From Antitrichia curtipendula (lineage: Eukaryota; Streptophyta; Bryopsida; Hypnales; Leucodontaceae), in the NCBI GenBank assembly GCA_951230915.1, contig OX579641.1, forward strand, positions 24,716,254 through 24,780,253: 64,000 nucleotides of DNA, given 5' to 3'. Below the pieces are notes generated by a model, which saw only the letters and a list, made by a program, of their open reading frames with translations, made no database searches and was not told the origin of the DNA. The position numbers and the translations under genes were made by a program. Shown piece after piece: positions 57,538-64,000 of this stretch (its first letter is position 1; each line of letters starts with the position of its first letter).

Positions 57538-59726
57538 ATGGCGACCACCAAGTACACGGACATGGCGACGTTACTCGATGACACCCTTCAGACCGATGGG
57601 AGCCACACCAGAGTGTCAAAGACGAAGATCGTCTGCACTTTGGGCCCCAAATCGAGAGAGGTGCCGATTCTGGAGAAGCTCTTGAAAGCGGGCATGAACG
57701 TGGCCCGGTTCAATTTCTCACATGGTACCTTTGAGTATCATCAACACACGCTTGACAACCTTCGGCTGGCCCAGCACAACACCGGCATCATGTGTGCTGT
57801 ACTTCTGGACACTAAGGTACCAATCCATCACTGTCTTTTCTGGTGTAAATTCTGGTTTTAAAGTACGAGGTAACTTGATTCGATTTTAATCCGGTAGTAA
57901 ATCAAGGAATTTTGAATGTTGTAGACATCTTGTAATGTGGCATTCAAGGATTAGGTTCGTCCGCATTACTGAAAGTTTGATCACAGGGACCCGAAATCCG
58001 AACAGGGCAACATAAGACTGGGAAGCCGATGAAGCTGATTCGCGGCAAGGAGATATGGGTCACCACGGACTACGGCCATTTGGGCGACGAGAACATGATC
58101 TCCATGAGCTACCCAAAGCTTGCGGAACATGTCAAACCCGGCGCTGAGATTCTGTGCTCGGACGGAACCATCACCTTGATCGTCCTCGAATGCGACGTCG
58201 CCAGAGGAATGGTGAGGTGCCGGTGCGACAATACCACCATGCTCGGAGAGAAGAAGAATGTCAATCTGCCTGGCATTGTGGTGGACTTGCCCACCATCAC
58301 CGCCAAGGATATTGACGACATTATCCAGTGGGGTATCCCCAACAACATTGATTTCATTGCTGCCTCCTTCGTGCGGAAGGGCTCCGATGTGCTCGCAATC
58401 AAGAAGCTTCTGGGATCGCATGCTAGGACGATTCAAATCATCTCCAAGGTGATACTATGTACCGTTACTTTTCATGATTCTTCTTCTTCTTGGACTCCAG
58501 CGCTGAGACTTATTGTGTATTCCACACTTTGCAGGTGGAGAATCAAGAAGGTCTGATGAACTTCGACGACATTCTGAAAGAAACAGACGGGATTATGGTC
58601 GCGAGAGGCGATCTGGGCATGGAGATTCCCACTGAGAAAATATTCCTCGCACAAAAGATGATGATTTACAAGTGCAACTCTGCAGGCAAGCCTGTGATCA
58701 CTGCCACTCAGATGCTCGAGTCCATGATCAAGTACGTTCGTCCCACTCGCGCCGAGGCCACTGACGTGGCAAACGCCGTTCTCGACGGAACAGATTGCGT
58801 CATGCTCAGTGGAGAAACTGCCAATGGCGCCTACCCTGACCTCGCGGTACGCATCACTCCCACCTGAACCCTAATTCTCGAACAACTCGTCGGCATCTTG
58901 TACCAATGCCCAAATCTACAGTACCTAAACAAGATTCGAACTGAAAAGTTGACACCCTAAAATCTTCATCATCGCAATCTAAGCAATCGTGTCAATTGGA
59001 GGTCATCTTTGAATCCCTGTAACTTTTGCATACAGAATATTAAAACACTCTTTGGTACGATGCAATCCTCTCCCCATTGCTATCAGGAATATCCAAAAAT
59101 TTCACCATCCTGACGACAGTAAGTATGCTCCAGTGTCCTTCTCTTTCCGGTGTCGCTCCCTGGCTTACTTGTGTGTGCGCGTGGTTAAATTCGTGCAGGT
59201 GGCGGTGATGTCGCGCATCTGTCAGGAGGCCGAGGCCTCGCTGGACTACGCGGCGATCTTCAAAGAAATCATGAGGTCGGTCCCTCTGCCCATGAGCCCC
59301 CTGGAGAGCCTGGCCTCGTCCGCCGTGCGCACGGCGAAGAAAGTGCGCGCCACCTTGATCATCGTCCTCACGCGCGGAGGCACCACCGCCAAGCTGGTGG
59401 CCAAGTACCGTCCGTCTGTCCCCATCCTGTCCGTCGCCGTGCCGGTGCTGACCACAGACAGCCTCACCTGGTCGTGCAGCGAGGAGTCGCCCGCAAGACA
59501 CAGCCTGGTGTGCAGGGGCTTGCTGCCGCTCCTGGCCGAGGGCGCCGCCAAGGCCACCGACTCCGAATCCACGGACGCCATCCTCAGCAGCGCCCTGGAC
59601 CACGCCCTGAAGCGCAAGCTGTGCGCTGTCGGAGACTCCGTCGTGGCGTTGCATCGCATTGGGGCCGCCAACGTCATCAAGATCGTCGAGGTCCAGGAGA
59701 AGGTGGTCAAGACCGCCGTCTCCTGA
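57538..59726 (+). CDS. Pyruvate kinase, cytosolic type
   Basis: Catalyses phosphoenolpyruvate + ADP to pyruvate + ATP, the last step of glycolysis. Four exons: 57538-57816, 57987-58448, 58535-58846, 59199-59726. GT-AG introns of 170, 86 and 352 bp all fall between codons. Total 1581 bp gives 526 residues. Motifs in order: [18 protein letters not shown] and [10 protein letters not shown] near the N-terminus; LDTKGPEIRTG (exon 1/2 join); the catalytic-Lys signature IISKVENQEGL formed across the exon 2/3 join; [12 protein letters not shown] (Mg binding); [10 protein letters not shown] with [19 protein letters not shown] and [12 protein letters not shown] in exon 3. Exon 4 is the C-terminal regulatory domain ([16 protein letters not shown]). 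There is no transit peptide: the start codon is only about 22 codons from the conserved core, so the protein should be cytosolic. Length and motifs fit plant cytosolic isoforms. Exon 4 is much more GC-rich than exons 1-3. The gene looks intact. Confidence 0.97.
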
Positions 59727-61652
59727 GTCCTGACTCACGAGTCCAACCAAGACCGTGGGGATCGAGGCGGCCTTGAGAGAGACCGTGGGCGTCTATACCC
59801 ATGACCGCGGATTGTGGACCCCAGATTGTCCTTGAATTTTTGCAGATCTCTTAACATTATGAGTTTATGACGTGCACATGTTCGACTGAAATTTAAAGTG
59901 TGGATTATGTTTTCAGATGAGGGTACGGACTTATTATTAGTACAGTGGATTGAAGAGAGAGGGAGGGTTACAGTAGCAATTTACTGTAGCATAAGATAAG
60001 CAGACGAAAGAAGTCAAGAACAGGATTACATTAGTATTTCATTCGTAGGGTTGTACCTGGATTCGTACTTAATTTATTATTTTACCACCAGAATTAGCAG
60101 TGGATAGCGGTACAAACGTACATTTAGTTCGAGACTTGGAGGTGTCATTTATGGGTGTATTTTAGGGCTTTTTATTCGATTCATCCTTACTTTTTTTATT
60201 CCCTTTTAGAAATTTTATAACTGAGAGGTGAACCCATTGTTCAACGTAACGTAATGTGCACGGCATGGAGTTTACGTACAGTATCGGACTATCGGTTGGA
60301 CAACAGCATTGTCTGTCGGTATTAGTTACACCCAATCATTACACATAAAGGCTTCAGTTTTATGGCATTTACTGTTGCCGCCCAAATTCCAAGACATATG
60401 CATCACCGAAATCCACTGCACACACCAAAAGTATTGTATCTTTTGAAGTGCCTCTTTTCCAAAAAAATGTAATAGCATCCCCATAGTAGGGCACCAAAGG
60501 CACTCAACATGGTCAATGGGTGGGCCATGGCTAAGAAATTGTCCCATGGCATGCATGCAAAGTAAAAAAATATGACCGGCCACTTCAAAAAGTGAAGAGG
60601 ACACAAGCAAATAGAAACTCTTGGGCGTGGCTCGCTAAGCCATTTAAAAAAAAATTTGACCTTACTTTTTGAAAAGTTTCTCTTTAAAAGTTGAAAAGTT
60701 GTTTTTTTAAATAATAAAATTGGAGGTATGAGTACACCTTTTGACCACTTGGTGAGTCTTTCTATGGGGCCTTGATTCTTCAATCAAAATGGCGACAAGT
60801 CAAGCCACAAAGATTCCTTATTTGGCGCCCTTCTTTTGCGAGATAGCGGTAGGGATGCTCTAAGAGCATTTCCATGCCAAGCTTGCCCAACGGGGGTGCC
60901 CAATGCAAGTTTGGTGTGCTTAGGAGCGGATTGGTTTGGAAGTTGTCGTGTTGCCCATGCCAAGCTTGCCATGAGGACGCACGGTTTCACGTGGCCAAAG
61001 AAAAAGTGAAGTCACATACACTTCCTTGTAGACCTCTATGCCTTCCGGCCATTTTTATATTCCTAGATAATGTTGCTAGAGAGTCATTCAACGTTGATAC
61101 AACTTTTATTACGACCAATCAAACTCATGGCGCGCCACGTTCAAGCTGCACTATTTGCTAGTGCCACCTTCAAAATTTTGCATGGCCGACTATTTTTATG
61201 CACTTGGTGTGCCTGCTATAGGAAAGGAAATCAACCTGGGCTTGCTCACTACTTGTGTATAGGCCCCTTGGCATCCTACTGTAAAGTTGCTGTAAGAAAA
61301 TGTTTATTTTGCATATCCATTAGTATAACCTTGCATTGGATTGATATCAGAATGTTTTGAAAAAAATTCAAAACTTTGACCAAGCTGATTCCAAGATATT
61401 TACATTTTGCTCCTAGAACCCTTTGCATTATGAGCCTTAAAAAATATGCCTATTTTTGAATCAAGATTTTTGGATAGAAAAATTAGTAAAGAAATGACAA
61501 ATGTAACCGTAGGATCTTAGTTTCACCTTTGTATAGAACATATACAAATTTTATTTATTTATAATTCTTAATCATCGTCAAATCAATGTAATCAATATAG
61601 AATTCAAAGTGTGTTTTTCTCATTATGCCTGCAAGTTTTTACAACTTCTTAT
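59727..61652. other. 3' flank of pyruvate kinase and intergenic DNA
   Basis: The first 200-300 bp are probable 3' UTR. CCATGCCAAGCTTGCC occurs twice in direct orientation (60870-60885 and 60957-60972). The stretch 61290-61560 contains worn TTAA-MITE landmarks (GTAACCGTAGGATCTTAG at 61504). Open frames at 60320-61360 are not gene-like. Confidence 0.4.
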
Positions 61653-62786
61653 CCCCTAAAGTTTTGAGGCCATTTTTCTAGCAAAAAACATTCAAAATTG
61701 CCACTTTTGCTGCATTCATCTAAGAATAAAAAATTTATTTATTTTTGAATCTAACCATAATATCTTGTACTAAACTTGTTTGAGATCACGTGGTCAACAT
61801 TTTGTGATGTTTTAACAGTACATATTGAAAGGTATTAGCATTCAAAGTGAAAGAGAGTTTTTCTAAGGTTTCATATGGGGATTTCAAATGGCTTTGACCA
61901 CCTTTTGTGGAATTTCTTTCCACTATAAGTTTTGAATTTCTAATTTTATCGTAATGAAGGGCCATGTTAATAATGTATCTACTAGTTTTTAGAGGTAAAA
62001 AAGATGGTGAACACGTCCAATAAAATCTTGCAATGTGTAGATGTGCTTTGAATTTACAATGTATAGGCCATTATTAAAATTTTAATTTTGAATTCATACT
62101 TTCACAAATGTTAGATCTAGATAGTGGATTGAATACCATGCATATTTTTACAAGTGTAAACAAAAAAAATGGAAAAAAATTAATTTTTCCATTTGCAATT
62201 GAATGTAGAAGGCTAATGCCCTTACCAATGAAGTCAAGAATTTGGGCAATATTTCAAAAACGGGAGCACTGTGCCCCCTTCTTGTTCCTATCATGTTCTT
62301 GTATTGTCACCCATCATATTTTCTTCATATGACCACAATATAACTACAATCATTTGACTCTTCAGTCTCAAATATGATACATTTATTTAAGCTATATATG
62401 ATTCATATTGATGTGTGAATCATGTTGAATTATTTCTGTTCATGTAGTAGGTGAACAATAGCGACCAAAGGCTAGCCAATATCTCTAGATTCCACCTGAT
62501 GCATAGCTCGTCCATGCGTTGCTTAATTTGTTGCTTTGATTGCATTGTCCCTCTCAAAGTCAAGCGATTTTGCAATGTCCACCCTTCTCCAAGAGCTAAA
62601 AAAACAAGTTTTTCTTCTCTAATTTCTAAAATATAAATTGGATTAGAGTAAAAATTGCATATACATGAAGGTCTTTAATTTCTAAATCTCCCCACAAAGT
62701 TTCAAAAAATAACGACAAATATTGACAAAGTAAGAGCCTCCCCCAAATCTATTTTGTCTCCTATGGAGACAATGGAACTTTAGGGG
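61653..62786. mobile_element. TTAA-flanked MITE, copy E (1134 bp)
   Basis: The ends are CCCCTAAAGTT and AACTTTAGGGG. The right flank is TTAA (62787-62790); the left flank is TTAT (61649-61652), one change from TTAA. Landmarks are ATTCAAAATTGCCACTTTTG, CTAACCATAATATCTTGTACTA about 92 bp in, and a worn ATTGAAAGGTATTAGCATT about 170 bp in. The middle, about 62100-62640, is unlike the other copies. CCCCTGAGCG follows the right TTAA directly, which may be the end of an abutting element. Confidence 0.75.
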
Positions 62787-62790
62787 TTAA

Positions 62791-63387
62791 CCCCTGAGCG
62801 CCCCACATCCCCAAATAACGCCTCTCAAAATCTAATTTTCCAAAAATAGAGACCAAGACCGGATTGTACTACCACGAAAGATGTACGAGGTTTAGAGGGG
62901 GTACTATAGTGATGCCCCCAAGTAAGCAATCATCATGGGAGTCGTTGTACATCCAATGCGCTGTCCGATCAGGTGGCGGAGTATACCGAAAGCGCATTTA
63001 TTGTAGTCCTTGCCATTTTGGTACAACTGGGAATACCGGTTGGGGCTGGTGGCATACCATTGCGGGGGAGTTTCGTGTGCTTGCCAAACTGAGGTGTGCT
63101 TTGGTAGACTTCATTCCCCACCACCCGGAGCGTCTATGAGTGCCGTGGGTGTTTTGAAGTATGAGTGCAATTGTGACAGTTTTGTACTGTGGCTTCAATT
63201 CAAGGTACGGTAGACACGTGGACTTATTGGAGAATGCGACAGGTGCTCGATTTTAGTGAGTGGGTTGCCGATTTAGGGCTTCAAAGTTGGGGATGCGTAG
63301 CCCATTTTCGCTTGAGCTTCATTATCATTTACTTGGGAGACTATGCGATTGTCCGTGCTTCGCTATCATCACCTCAACTGCGCTTGA
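62791..63387. other. GC-richer stretch with overlapping open frames
   Basis: Base composition shifts to near 50% GC and several plus-strand frames are open (for example 62864-63139 with GNTGWGWWHTIAGEFRVL). No domain is recognised. It may be the 5' part of the unidentified coding region that follows, in another frame. Confidence 0.3.
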
Positions 63388-64000
63388 CCAAGAAGTGGAC
63401 ATTGCCATTCCGATACAACATTTGGCGGCGTTGCAATTTTGCAGGATCGTTGGAGAGTCAACAGCATGGTGTACGTTGGGCCAGAGGACGGGAGAAACAT
63501 TGAAGTTGTGTTGCCTTCGATGGGAGAATAGGCCGCACCTCACGAAGTGGCACACATTGAAGCGGCCTTGGAAGCATGGGTTGTGGAGCAACATGGCACC
63601 ACGCCACAACAGGTGGTCACATTGAAGTTGTGCTTGATGGAAGAGTTCTTCCTTGGGCTGGTTGAACCGACTGCAAATTTCTATTGGCTGCACAACCCTG
63701 ATGGTAATTTATGGCGGTATTTGTTTCGTAGACATTGCTTCCGATCTCTTGGGATTTTCCATCGCATTCCTGAGGGTCATCCAGATGGATTGCTGACAAT
63801 TGTCAACAAATTCCTTCGTACCAAATGGTGGCCAAATTCAAATTCAGGGGACAGTTTGGGTGACAGCGTTACAATCAACTGGGGAGGAGGTGGACCGATC
63901 AGGAAGGTAGACAGTGCGAGTAACCATGTTAGCCATCGAAGGGAAAAGGTTCCCTATGCAATGCAAGGGCGTCGCACGAGGATCCGACAGACAGGTGGTA
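63388..64000 (+). pseudogene. Unidentified coding-like region running off the window end
   Basis: One plus-strand frame is open from 63388, broken by a single TAG at 63529-63531, then open to the last base (more than 155 codons). Before the stop it reads FGGVAILQDRWRVNSMVYVG; after it, EVAHIEAALEAWVVEQHGTT, LVEPTANFYWLHNPDG and LLTIVNKFLRTKWWPNSN. The first Met after the stop is at 63637. Composition is protein-like, with Trp and aromatic residues kept and codon use unlike the AT-rich surroundings. I do not recognise the family. It could be a gene whose TAG lies in an unrecognised intron, or a transposon or viral relic. The 3' end lies outside the window. Confidence 0.4.

Noticed and set aside
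59040..59776. Long open frames antisense or out of frame to pyruvate kinase exon 4
   Set aside because: Products of high GC in a real exon; the sense frame has clear homology and splice sites.

Overview
The window reads as nuclear DNA of a land plant, most likely a bryophyte (moss-like). It is strongly AT-rich between genes, with GC-rich exons, GT-AG introns, two housekeeping genes of plant type, a degraded Copia retrotransposon, CACTA-like elements and many small non-autonomous DNA transposons. The genus cannot be fixed from the sequence. Nothing bacterial, organellar or CRISPR-like was seen.

Layout. 0-3.4 kb: relic of a zinc-finger transposon-like gene (minus strand) split by a CACTA element. 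4.6-6.4 kb: a Tc1-like DD34E element inside a large inverted duplication. 9.7-11.7 kb: four related imperfect hairpins. 12.8-14.7 kb: a decayed coding region of unknown function, followed by a TTAA-flanked MITE. 22.36-25.11 kb: eRF1, the translation release factor (minus strand, 6 exons, 437 aa). 25.66-26.11 kb: a TA-flanked MITE holding a perfect palindrome with 80-bp arms. 27-31.5 kb: repeats and more TTAA MITEs. 34-41 kb: AT-rich DNA with further MITEs and a 203-bp near-perfect palindrome. 44.3-45.6 kb: broken gene for a ThrE/PRM10-like membrane exporter. 46-49 kb: two more MITEs and repeats. 51.2-56.4 kb: decayed Copia element. 57.54-59.73 kb: cytosolic pyruvate kinase (plus strand, 4 exons, 526 aa). 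61.7-62.8 kb: another TTAA MITE. 63.4 kb to the end: unidentified coding-like sequence that runs off the window.

Only eRF1 and pyruvate kinase look intact. They are unrelated housekeeping genes and no pathway links them. The most striking theme is the density and variety of palindromic or terminal-inverted-repeat DNA. At least six elements share ends reading CCCCTAAA...TTTAGGGG flanked by TTAA, the insertion signature of the piggyBac superfamily (a TA-inserting family remains possible), plus two conserved internal motifs at fixed distances from the end. The eRF1 gene reads NIKN in place of the canonical NIKS stop-codon-recognition motif.
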